Shown here piece after piece: positions 7,638 to 15,925 of a stretch of DNA of 25,975 nt. Below the pieces are notes generated by a model. It did not search any database, was not told the origin of the DNA, and worked only from the letters and a program-made list of their open reading frames with translations. Source of the stretch: CAYSLC01 sp964431545 (lineage in GTDB: Bacteria; Desulfobacterota; Desulfobacteria; Desulfobacterales; JAABSP01); NCBI GenBank assembly GCA_964431545.1, contig CAYSLC010000059.1, forward strand, positions 1 to 25,975, written 5' to 3'. The position numbers and the translations under genes are program-made. Numbering within the stretch: position 1 is the stretch's first letter; every line of letters starts with the position of its first letter.

Positions 7638-10600
7638 ATGTGTGGCATCGTCGGATATTTCGGTGGCGCCGGCAACGGCCTGACACGGGTCTTGACGGCC
7701 ATGTCGGCCATCATCTACCGTGCGCCGGACAGCACCGGCGTCGGGCTTTTCGGGGATGATCAGGAGCCGATCCGGGTCCGGAAATCGATCGGCTCCGTGG
7801 CCCGGCTGAGCGAAACCCTCCTGGGGGCCGCCGCCTATCCCAACCAGTCGGACAAGCTCCTCGCCCTCTGGTCGTCCGATGACCGCACGGAGACCTACAT
7901 CGCCTGCCAGCGTCGCGTGATGGGCCATGAGGGATTCGATGTCGAAGGGGGGCGGGAAAGGATCGAATATCCGGACTTCGAGGCCCTGCTGGGACAGGAC
8001 GGGAGGGAGGCGGTCCGGCTCCGGCCGGGAACGCCGGGCCGGCCGGGGCCCATTCCCCCCTTTTTCGTCCGATCCCGGCGGGACCTCTCCCGGCTGATCG
8101 CCACCGTCACCGAGCGGTACGACCTGTCCGCGGTGGTGGTCCAGACCCTGATCCGCCACGGCCTGTCCGGGATCCTCTCCATCAAGGACCGGGAGGGGGT
8201 CCTGGAGATCGATCCCGCGGACATCCTGGCCGCCTTCGACCGGCTCTTCGAGGACGTCTTTCTGGGGGAGCGCGGGGCCAAGCCCGTCCGCCTCGACTAC
8301 GGGTGGTCCCATCGGAACCCCTTTGCCCAGAAGTACGTCTGGCGGTACCTCAAGGAGACCCCCATCCGGATCCCCGAGGACTTCGACCGGGACGGGGTCC
8401 GGTGCCTCTTCCGCCTGCTGGACGCGGCCCTTCTCGCACGGCTGCCCGTGGATTCCCAGCGTCACGTGGCCGTGCAGCGGGAGTTGGAGTCCCTCTGGCC
8501 CCGGGCCAGGGAGATCCCCAACACCGACTGGCGGACCCTCTACTGGGCGGAAAAAGGGGCCAACGTTTACGGACGGGCCGCGGCGGCGGTCTACAGCCTG
8601 CTGCGCCGGGAGGCCATGGAAGCGCGGTCGAAGTCGGCGGGAGCCGCCGGGGCACAGGGGGCCGCGCCGGCCGAACCGGGGCGGACCGATCCGTCCATGC
8701 TGGCGTTTCTCTCCCAGCCGGTCATCTCCCACGGCCGGTGGGCGCTCCAGTCCGCGGTGACCCTCAAGAACGCCCACCCCTTCCTGGACGGCCGGGGCCA
8801 CCGGGCGGTGGTCCTGAACGGGCAGTTCAGCGGAGAGGTGGAGGCGAGAACCCGGGATTTCCTGGAACAGATCGGGCGGGTCACCTTCCGGAGCGAGAAC
8901 TCCACCGAATATTTCGCCCTTCTCTGGGGGTACTACTTTGAAAACCTGATTGCCGAGCAGCGCCGCTCCAGGGACATCCGATCCCAGATCGACGGCGGTT
9001 TCGAAGCCTTCAACATCGGCAGCCAGTCCCTCGATTACGCCGTCTACCAGCGGGTGAAGGATCGGGCGGCCCACCAGCTCGATGAGCTGGCCTTCCTGGA
9101 GACCGTCCGCCAGATGGCCTGGGGGGGCGGCCAGATCGCCGTGTCCGGGGTGAGCCTCCACTCCCCCTGGCGGGTCTACGTGGCCTGCCACAACCGGCCC
9201 GCCTTCGTGGTCCAGCGGCCCGACGGAGACGATTTCATGGTGGTCTCCGACATCAATGCCGCCCTGGGCCTCTTCCCCCAGTCCCTCATCCACCGGCGGA
9301 CCCTCCAGCTCAACGAGATCAACCGGCGACGGCCGGGGGCCGGAGATCGGACCCCGCCGGAGCGATCCGGCGGCAAAGGGGCAACGGACCCCGTCGGCAA
9401 GGATCCGAAGGCCGAGGAGGCGCTCCTGCTCCGGGACTTCCGTGTGGTGGTCCATCCCCTGGAAGGGGAGGAGATCTTCGTCAAGATCGAGACCCGGTGG
9501 ATCGGCGGATCCCCCGTCCGGGAGCTGACCATCACCGATTTCGAGGGGCGTCCCCTGCCCGAGATCCGGCCCTTCGAGACGGTGCTCAACCCCGTCCAGG
9601 TGCGCAAGGACTTCCACGGCACCTTCTACGAGACCCATCTCCACGAGATTCCCGATCGACTCTCCCAGATCCTCCACTTCTACCTCCCCGAGGCGGGGAG
9701 CCCGCCCGGCCTGCCGGTGCGGGGACGGTTCCTCCGGCGGCGGTTCGGCCCCGGGCTGGCGGCCCTGAAACGGATCATTCTGGCCGGGATGGGCAGCTCC
9801 TACCACGTGGGGCTTATGGTCAAGGGGTTCCTCCGCCACCTGATGCCCAGGGTCGACGTGGTGGCCCTGCAGGCCGTGGAGATCGAGGAGATCGCCAGGG
9901 AGATCGTGCCGGAGAAGGACCTGCTGGTCCTCTTCAGCTGGTCGGCCACCACCGCCGATATGGTCCAGCTGGCCAACGACCTCAAGGAGAGAAGCGTGAC
10001 CATGATCGGGGTCACCGAAAAGGTCTTCGCCGACATGGCGCTGGTCACAAGGGACAGCGGCGGGGTCATTCCCGTCCTGAGCGGCGAGGAGATCACGATT
10101 CCGGGCATCAAGAGCACCCTGTGCATGACCTTCATCGGCCAGCTTCTGGGGCTCTGGCTCTCCTCGGTGCTGGGCCGGGAGGGGGGGATCCGGGAGTACG
10201 AGTCGATCCTGCGCGGGATCCCCGGCATGGCCTCGGACCTGCTGAAGGATCCGGATGTGGAAGCGTTCTGCAACCGCCTGGCGACGGCCTCGGGCGCGAG
10301 CCGGTCCACCTGCGTCATCGGCGCCCTCCATGCCATCGGGACCAGCCGGGAGGCGGCCCTCAAGCTTGAGGAGAACAGTTGGACGGCGGTGGGAAAGCCC
10401 ATGGACTACCGGGATTTCTACGACTATCCCCTGGGCCGGGACCTCGCCGAGAACCTGGTGGTGGTCAACGCCACCTGCGGGGCCCGCCTGGAGGAGGCCA
10501 TGAACGTGATGAAACGCCTCTACATCGCCGGGATCCCCTTTGCGACGGTCACCTATGAACACGTCCACCGGGAGGAGGCGGCGTTTTACAGCAGCGATCG

Positions 10601-13115
10601 GTGCGTGGTTCTCCCCAAGCTGCCCGACCCCCTCCAGCCCTTGATGGATCTCCTCTTCTACTACCGTTTCGCCCTGGTCCATGCCAAGGCCCACGGCAGG
10701 CGGACCGACGACTTTCCCCGGAACCGGGCCAAGTCGGTGACCGCCGGTCGCGGGCGGTCCAAGGCGCGGTCCACCCCCGCCACGGAGATGATGCGGATGG
10801 AGACCTTCCTCCGAGGCCTGGGCCCCCCTTCGGTCCGCCCCACCGACGCCGAGGCCCCGACAGCCTGGGAGGAGGACGCGCCGTCCGACTGGGAGCGGGT
10901 CTACTATCGCCAGATGCGGGGCCTTTCGGCGGTGCTCTCCGGCCCCGATCCCCTGGCCGGGCTGTCCGCCGAACCGGGGGAGGATCCGGAATCCCTGGCC
11001 GCCCTGCTCTTCGACGAACTCTCCCAGGAAGGGGAGGTGGTCTTTCTGCCCTTCGACCGGCCGGCCCATGCGGCGGCCCGCCAGCTGGCCCTCCGTTGGG
11101 GACGCCTCCTCGACTGCACGGTACGGGTGGCCGGCGCCGGGGAACCCCTGACCCGGGCCGAGGATGATGACTCCCTGATGGTCTTTCTCGCCGCCAGGGA
11201 GGTCTCGGAGAAGCTTCTCCTGGAGCGGCTGCGCAATACGGCGGGGCCGTGTCTGTGGGTCGGGCCGGAGACCCCCCGGGTGGCGGAGCGGGTCTTCCGC
11301 CGTTCCATGGGGTACCACGTGCCCGACCCCCGGACCCTCGCCTTCATCGAGGCGGACGTTCTCTACGCCTGTGTCAGTCTCCTTTTCTCAAGGGCGTGGA
11401 AGGTCCGGGACCCCCAAAAAGGGGGGTTGGTGGAGCGGCTTTTCGCGGTGTCCGCGGAGATGGTGGACCGACTCCTGGGGGACAGAGGCCTCAAGGAGGA
11501 GATCGACGCCGCCATGGCGGAGAACCGCGGCTACCGGACCGCATTTCTCCTGAGCCATCCGGGGGGCGCCGGAGACGTCTGGATGGATATCTTCGACGGC
11601 TCCGGCTGCATGATCCTCCAGTCCCACCTCTTCGGAGAGAGCGCCCACGGCCCCCTGGCCACCGTGGATGATCGGGTCCAGGAGAAGTTCGTGCGGCTGT
11701 CGGGACGGGAGCAGATGGTCCGGGACTTCGGCGAGGATCGAGTGGGGAGCTGGGAAGATCGATTCCTCGCCGGAGAGAGGGTGGACGATTTTCTCCACCG
11801 TTCTCCGGCGCGGATCGAGCCGAGGCCCGATCAGCCCTTCTTCGCCGAGGGGGACTGGTATATCCCGGTGCTCGCCCCCGGCTACGACCCGAACGCGGAC
11901 AACCTGATCGTCATGGACGGCACCCATGACCGGTATGTCCCCCAGCTTCTGGACGAACTCGCCACGTACGGCTGCCGGCACGCCCGGATCGTAACGGTCA
12001 CCCAGGCCGCCTTCCGGGGGCAGACCGACAAGCGGGCCATGTACAAGCATCCGGTGAGCCGGTTTCTCTTCCTGCCCCCCCTTGAAGCGGGAGGGCGGAA
12101 CCTCCCCATCCCCGAGGAGGTGCTCCCCTTCGCCATGAACCTGGTGGGCATGGCCATGGGCGCGGCCGCGGCAAAGGCGAGAGGCCTCGACTTCCGGCCC
12201 GCCTCCCCGGAGCGGGCCTTCGAGGGGGCCTTCGGTCCGGTGGGACGGACCATGATCCGCCAGCGGATGGACATCGGGTATATGGACCATCGGTTGATCG
12301 AGTCCTTGAAAAACCTCTCCGCCATGGTCTCCAAGGTGGAGGGGGTGGCCCGGTATGCGGTGAAGGTGATCGAAAACGAGGCCGAACTTCGGCGCATGGT
12401 GCGGGAGGGGCGCCTCCACAGCCCCGAGGAGACGATGGAGAAGTACACCGTGCAGGCCGCCTCCCACCTGGCCTTCTACCTCCTCCATCCCGAACGGGAG
12501 GGATTCGAGGGGAAGGCGAGGTACCTGGCCGACCAGACCTTCCAGAACGGCGAGTGGGACCTCTGGGGCGAACCCTACGGCAACGCCTGGAAGGTGCTGA
12601 CCCACCGAACCTTGGGCATCCAGGAGAGCGCGGACGGCTTTCCCCTTCTGATGATCCCCCTGGTGGATCAGGCCCGGCGCCGGGGATGGCTCTACTACTT
12701 CCATGTCGAGTACAGGCAATGGGACCATGGCCGCGACTTCGAGGAGGAGATCCTGGAGACCGCCCGGGCCCTGGGCAAGGGGATGCGGTTCCACCATTAC
12801 ATCAGCCCGAGATACCTGAAGATCGTCAGCCGGTTCAACGAGGAGATGGTCACCCAGGGACACACCTGGGACGACCGTCTCCTGGGTCTGGTGGACCGGC
12901 CGGTATTGTTCCTGCAGCCGAGCAAGGCCCTGGCCGAGGTCATCGCCGGTCGGTGTCTGGAGATCATGCGCATGGGGACGGACGACGGCGCGATCCTCAC
13001 GGTGGGCGCCGTGGGCGATGCCCTCCAAAACGTTTGGCCGCGGACGGACGGAGCCGAGGGCGAAGGGGGCGGGAAACGGTGGCGGATCCTGGCGGGGGCG
13101 CTACAAAAATCTTGA
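7638..13115 (+). CDS. Giant GlmS-like protein: split class II glutamine amidotransferase plus four SIS-type domains
   Basis: 1825 residues, three times GlmS (~610). It begins MCGIVGYF, so Cys2 would become the N-terminal nucleophile; the start has a GGAGA site just upstream. The GATase core resumes only at residue 364 (SHGRWALQ, then NAHPF, LNGQF at N394-G395, and SENSTEYF), after a ~300-residue insertion. SIS1 has AGMGSSYHVG (718) and SWSATTADM (767), the sugar-phosphate loop. SIS2 has E905, K909, E912 in REAALKLEENSW, equal to GlmS E481/K485/E488, but the GlmS His504 position is not His. The GlmS C-tail follows (DDFPRNRAKSVT, K1032). A diverged second SIS pair spans about 1130-1530, with GESAHGPLATVDD (His1337) and a second tail-like GLDFRPASPERAF. 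The last ~290 residues are unrecognised. Likely role: ammonia transfer to, or isomerisation of, a phosphorylated sugar, or a regulatory derivative. The substrate is unknown. Confidence 0.82.
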   Translation: MCGIVGYFGGAGNGLTRVLTAMSAIIYRAPDSTGVGLFGDDQEPIRVRKSIGSVARLSETLLGAAAYPNQSDKLLALWSSDDRTETYIACQRRVMGHEGFDVEGGRERIEYPDFEALLGQDGREAVRLRPGTPGRPGPIPPFFVRSRRDLSRLIATVTERYDLSAVVVQTLIRHGLSGILSIKDREGVLEIDPADILAAFDRLFEDVFLGERGAKPVRLDYGWSHRNPFAQKYVWRYLKETPIRIPEDFDRDGVRCLFRLLDAALLARLPVDSQRHVAVQRELESLWPRAREIPNTDWRTLYWAEKGANVYGRAAAAVYSLLRREAMEARSKSAGAAGAQGAAPAEPGRTDPSMLAFLSQPVISHGRWALQSAVTLKNAHPFLDGRGHRAVVLNGQFSGEVEARTRDFLEQIGRVTFRSENSTEYFALLWGYYFENLIAEQRRSRDIRSQIDGGFEAFNIGSQSLDYAVYQRVKDRAAHQLDELAFLETVRQMAWGGGQIAVSGVSLHSPWRVYVACHNRPAFVVQRPDGDDFMVVSDINAALGLFPQSLIHRRTLQLNEINRRRPGAGDRTPPERSGGKGATDPVGKDPKAEEALLLRDFRVVVHPLEGEEIFVKIETRWIGGSPVRELTITDFEGRPLPEIRPFETVLNPVQVRKDFHGTFYETHLHEIPDRLSQILHFYLPEAGSPPGLPVRGRFLRRRFGPGLAALKRIILAGMGSSYHVGLMVKGFLRHLMPRVDVVALQAVEIEEIAREIVPEKDLLVLFSWSATTADMVQLANDLKERSVTMIGVTEKVFADMALVTRDSGGVIPVLSGEEITIPGIKSTLCMTFIGQLLGLWLSSVLGREGGIREYESILRGIPGMASDLLKDPDVEAFCNRLATASGASRSTCVIGALHAIGTSREAALKLEENSWTAVGKPMDYRDFYDYPLGRDLAENLVVVNATCGARLEEAMNVMKRLYIAGIPFATVTYEHVHREEAAFYSSDRCVVLPKLPDPLQPLMDLLFYYRFALVHAKAHGRRTDDFPRNRAKSVTAGRGRSKARSTPATEMMRMETFLRGLGPPSVRPTDAEAPTAWEEDAPSDWERVYYRQMRGLSAVLSGPDPLAGLSAEPGEDPESLAALLFDELSQEGEVVFLPFDRPAHAAARQLALRWGRLLDCTVRVAGAGEPLTRAEDDDSLMVFLAAREVSEKLLLERLRNTAGPCLWVGPETPRVAERVFRRSMGYHVPDPRTLAFIEADVLYACVSLLFSRAWKVRDPQKGGLVERLFAVSAEMVDRLLGDRGLKEEIDAAMAENRGYRTAFLLSHPGGAGDVWMDIFDGSGCMILQSHLFGESAHGPLATVDDRVQEKFVRLSGREQMVRDFGEDRVGSWEDRFLAGERVDDFLHRSPARIEPRPDQPFFAEGDWYIPVLAPGYDPNADNLIVMDGTHDRYVPQLLDELATYGCRHARIVTVTQAAFRGQTDKRAMYKHPVSRFLFLPPLEAGGRNLPIPEEVLPFAMNLVGMAMGAAAAKARGLDFRPASPERAFEGAFGPVGRTMIRQRMDIGYMDHRLIESLKNLSAMVSKVEGVARYAVKVIENEAELRRMVREGRLHSPEETMEKYTVQAASHLAFYLLHPEREGFEGKARYLADQTFQNGEWDLWGEPYGNAWKVLTHRTLGIQESADGFPLLMIPLVDQARRRGWLYYFHVEYRQWDHGRDFEEEILETARALGKGMRFHHYISPRYLKIVSRFNEEMVTQGHTWDDRLLGLVDRPVLFLQPSKALAEVIAGRCLEIMRMGTDDGAILTVGAVGDALQNVWPRTDGAEGEGGGKRWRILAGALQKS

Positions 13116-13176
13116 TCTCAGCGGGATTTCCCTCTAAAAAGACGGCGGTGGATCGTCACCGAGGGAGATTTTTCCG

Positions 13177-13185
13177 AAAGGAGGT
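13177..13185 (+). promoter_or_regulatory. Near-perfect ribosome binding site of the Dabb gene
   Basis: AAAGGAGGT lies five bases before ATG 13191. It is the strongest Shine-Dalgarno sequence in the window and fixes the start of the small gene. It suggests high translation compared with the weak site of the giant gene upstream. Confidence 0.85.
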
Positions 13186-13190
13186 GCCCC

Positions 13191-13493
13191 ATGCTGGTAC
13201 ACACCGTGGTTTTCTGGTTGAAGGAGGACCTGTCCAAGGAACAGGTAGCGGCGTTTCGCGGTGGGCTGGAGACCCTGAGGAGCATCGTCTATGCCAAGGC
13301 GGTCTACATCGGAACGCCGGCGGATACGGCCGCCGACGATGCCATCGTCGACCGGTCCTACACCTATGCCGCCACCTTCCTCTTCAACAATGTGTCCGAC
13401 CACGACGAGTACCAGGTCCATCCGGTTCACAAGCGATTCCTGAAAAACTACGGTGATTTCTGGTCCAAGATCCTGGTCTACGACTTCGGATGA
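13191..13493 (+). CDS. Dabb (stress-responsive alpha/beta barrel) domain protein
   Basis: 100 residues forming a single Dabb domain, a ferredoxin-like fold that dimerises into a beta barrel. Visible marks are the first strand MLVHTVVFWLKEDLS with the conserved early His-Val, the helix EQVAAFRGGLETL, the strand SYTYAATFLFNNVSDHDEYQ and the classic HPVHKRFL, the helix that closes the domain. Some Dabb proteins are enzymes (for example olivetolic acid cyclase), while many bacterial ones have no known reaction. The gene starts 75 bases after the giant GlmS-like gene in the same direction and could share its transcript. A perfect hairpin lies between it and glnS. Product identity is clear, the function is not. 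Confidence 0.88.
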   Translation: MLVHTVVFWLKEDLSKEQVAAFRGGLETLRSIVYAKAVYIGTPADTAADDAIVDRSYTYAATFLFNNVSDHDEYQVHPVHKRFLKNYGDFWSKILVYDFG

Positions 13494-13565
13494 GGCCCGG
13501 GAAAGGGTTTACGCGGCCCGCGCCGCCGTGGTAGAGAAAACGTATACATGATGACCGTTTCCAAA

Positions 13566-13600
13566 GGTGCGCCGATCCGGGATCCCCGGATCGGCGCACC
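13566..13600 (+). terminator. Perfect 15-bp hairpin between the Dabb gene and glnS
   Basis: GGTGCGCCGATCCGG (13566-13580) pairs completely with 13586-13600 around the five-base loop GATCC. The hairpin sits 72 bases after the Dabb stop and 38 before the glnS start. No T-run follows on either strand, so it could be a factor-assisted terminator, a leader structure controlling glnS, or a protein-binding palindrome. Confidence 0.5.
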
Positions 13601-13638
13601 ATCAAACCGATGATCACAACGCGAGAGGTCCCCTGCCC

Positions 13639-15327
13639 ATGCCCCCCCAAACCCCAGAGACATCGCCAGGTCCCCATTTCATCCGGAACATCATCGAGGA
13701 GGACCGGAAAACGGGCAAGTATGACGGCCGGGTCGCCACCCGGTTCCCGCCGGAGCCCAACGGGTACCTGCACATCGGACACGCCAAGTCGATCTGCCTC
13801 AACTTCGGCATGGCCGCCGAGTACGGCGGCAAGTGCAACCTCCGGTTCGACGACACCAATCCGGCCAAGGAGGAGGTGGAGTACGTGGAGGCGATCAAGG
13901 CGGATGTCCGATGGCTCGGCTTCGACTGGGAGGACCGGGAATACTACGCCTCCGACTACTTCGACCGGCTCTACGATTACGCGATCCAACTGATCCGGGA
14001 CGGCAACGCCTACGTGGACAGCCTCAGCGCCGAGGAGATCCGCGCCCACCGGGGCACCCTCACCGAGCCGGGCAGGGAGAGCCCCCATCGGGACCGGCCA
14101 GTGGCGGAGAACCTCGATCTGTTCGAGCGGATGCGGTCCGGGGAGTTCCCGGACGGGGCCCACGTCCTCCGGGCCAAGATCGACATGGCCTCCGGGAACG
14201 TCAACATGCGGGATCCCACCATCTATCGGATCCGCAACGTGCCGCACCACCGGACCGGGGACAAGTGGTGCATCTACCCCCTGTACGATTACACCCACTG
14301 CCTGTCCGACTCCATCGAGGGGATCACCCATTCCCTCTGCACCCTGGAGTTCGAGGATCACCGGCCCCTCTACGACTGGGTCCTCGACGTGCTCGGCGTC
14401 TACCATCCCCAGCAGATCGAGTTCGCCCGGCTCAATCTCAATTACACGGTCTTGAGCAAGCGGAAGCTGATCCGGTTGGTCACCGGCGGCCATGTGGCCG
14501 GGTGGGACGATCCCCGGATGCCCACCATCCAGGGCTTCCGGCGGCGGGGGTACACCCCCGGGTCGATCCGGACCTTCTGCGAGCGGATCGGGGTGGCCAA
14601 GCGGGACAGCACCGTGGACATCGCCCTGTTGGAATACTGCCTCCGGGAGGACCTCAACCGGCGGGCCCCCCGGGTGATGGGGGTGCTCCGGCCGCTGCGG
14701 GTGGTGATCGAAAACTACCCCCAAGGGGAGACGGAGATGCTCCAGGCGATCAACAATCCCGAGGACCCCGCCATGGGGAACCGGGACGTCCCCTTCTCCC
14801 GGGTGCTCCACATCGAGCGGGACGACTTCATGGAGGATCCCCCCAAGAAGTTCTTCCGCCTGGCGCCGGGCCGGGAGGTGCGGCTCCGGTATGCCTACTT
14901 CATCACCTGCCGGGAGGTCGTCAAGGATGAGGCCGGGGAGATCGTCGAGCTGCGGTGCACCTACGACCCGGCCACCCGGGGCGGGGATGCCCCGGACGGG
15001 CGGAAGGTGAAGGCGACCCTCCACTGGGTCTCCGCCGAGCACGCGATCGACGCCGAGGTGCGCCTCTACGACCGGCTCTTCAACAAGGAGAACCCCGGCG
15101 AGGGCAAGGCCGACTTCATCGAGCACCTCAACCCCGACTCGTTGGAGATCCTGCGGGGGTGCAAGCTGGAGCCCTCCCTCGCCGATGCCGCCCCGGAAAG
15201 CCGGTACCAGTTCGAACGGCTCGGCTACTTCTGCGCCGACCGGTGGGATTCGGCCCCCGGGCACCTGGTCTTCAACCGGGCCGTGACCCTGCGGGACCAG
15301 TGGGCCAAGCTCTCCAAGAAGCGATAA
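13639..15327 (+). CDS. glnS: Glutaminyl-tRNA synthetase
   Basis: 562 residues, close to E. coli GlnS (554). It charges tRNA-Gln with glutamine in the cytosol. The class I signatures are both present: HIGH at residues 45-48 in PPEPNGYLHIGHAKS, and the KMSKS-equivalent VLSKRK near residue 270. The GlnRS-typical opening FIRNIIEEDRKTGKYDG, the RFDDTNPAKE segment, RIRNVPHHRTGDKWCIYP and the C-terminal anticodon-binding beta-barrels (ending near YQFERLGYFCADR) are all in place. These features separate it from bacterial GluRS. Start ATG 13639 is preceded by GAGAGG at about 10 bases. Many related anaerobes make Gln-tRNA indirectly through GatCAB, so a direct GlnRS is informative about this lineage. 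Confidence 0.96.
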   Translation: MPPQTPETSPGPHFIRNIIEEDRKTGKYDGRVATRFPPEPNGYLHIGHAKSICLNFGMAAEYGGKCNLRFDDTNPAKEEVEYVEAIKADVRWLGFDWEDREYYASDYFDRLYDYAIQLIRDGNAYVDSLSAEEIRAHRGTLTEPGRESPHRDRPVAENLDLFERMRSGEFPDGAHVLRAKIDMASGNVNMRDPTIYRIRNVPHHRTGDKWCIYPLYDYTHCLSDSIEGITHSLCTLEFEDHRPLYDWVLDVLGVYHPQQIEFARLNLNYTVLSKRKLIRLVTGGHVAGWDDPRMPTIQGFRRRGYTPGSIRTFCERIGVAKRDSTVDIALLEYCLREDLNRRAPRVMGVLRPLRVVIENYPQGETEMLQAINNPEDPAMGNRDVPFSRVLHIERDDFMEDPPKKFFRLAPGREVRLRYAYFITCREVVKDEAGEIVELRCTYDPATRGGDAPDGRKVKATLHWVSAEHAIDAEVRLYDRLFNKENPGEGKADFIEHLNPDSLEILRGCKLEPSLADAAPESRYQFERLGYFCADRWDSAPGHLVFNRAVTLRDQWAKLSKKR

Positions 15328-15351
15328 GGAAACAGGACATCAGAAGGATCC

Positions 15352-15375
15352 GGTCCGGGTGGAAATACCCGGACC
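15352..15375 (+). terminator. Hairpin after glnS
   Basis: GGTCCGGGT (15352-15360) pairs with ACCCGGACC (15367-15375) around a six-base loop, 24 bases after the glnS stop codon. No T-run follows, so termination strength is uncertain. Confidence 0.4.
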
Positions 15376-15439
15376 TGCGTTCCAAAATACCCACTCCACC
15401 CCATTTTCCGAATCCGACCTTTCGGCGTATATTGCGTCC

Positions 15440-15922
15440 ATGGAACGGAAATCCGAAACGACAAAGCGTCTTCCCCTGGATCGCCTGGAAAAGCTGGCCT
15501 GGCTCCTGGACAACTCCATCCGGGTCCCCGGAACCCAATACCGGATCGGGCTCGACGGCCTTATCGGCCTGATCCCCGGGGTCGGGGACGCCCTGGGGGC
15601 CGCCCTCTCTTCCTACATTCTGGCGGAAGCGGCCGGCGCCCGCCTTCCCAAATCGGTCCTCTTCCGCATGGCCGGAAACATCGCCCTGGAGACCGTCATC
15701 GGCGCCATCCCCATCTTCGGCGACCTCTTCGACATGGCCTGGAAGGCCAACGCCCGCAACGTCAAGCTCCTCCACCAGTACCGGACCGAATCCCACAAAA
15801 CAGTGCGCCACAGCCGCCTGGTGGTGGCCCTGGTGGTCGCTGCTATCCTTCTGTTGCTGGTGGGGGTCACGGCCCTGGGATTTCTGCTGGCTCAGTGGCT
15901 GTGGGCGTTGGCGACCCACTGA
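15440..15922 (+). CDS. DUF4112 family membrane protein
   Basis: 160 residues. The family signature is clear: LDRLEKLAWLLDNSIRVPGT, then RIGLDGLIGLIPGVGDALGA, and IPIFGDLFDMAWKANARN, which ends in the usual N-x-x-L. The middle part probably forms membrane-associated hairpins. A definite transmembrane helix lies at the C-terminus (VVALVVAAILLLLVGVTALG). Its function is unknown in all bacteria. The start was placed at ATG 15440 (MERKSETTKR); a GTG start at 15359 would add 27 residues lying over the upstream hairpin. No ribosome site is visible before 15440, but TATATT lies seven bases upstream. Its stop is three bases from the end of the convergent pseudogene. Confidence 0.85.
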   Translation: MERKSETTKRLPLDRLEKLAWLLDNSIRVPGTQYRIGLDGLIGLIPGVGDALGAALSSYILAEAAGARLPKSVLFRMAGNIALETVIGAIPIFGDLFDMAWKANARNVKLLHQYRTESHKTVRHSRLVVALVVAAILLLLVGVTALGFLLAQWLWALATH

Positions 15923-15925
15923 TCA

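Noticed and set aside
7455..11318. A 1287-codon open frame on the minus strand opposite the giant gene
   Set aside because: It is an antisense shadow of high-GC codon usage: low-complexity Gly/Pro/Asp/His composition, no ribosome site, no known domain, and it lies opposite clear GATase and SIS motifs.
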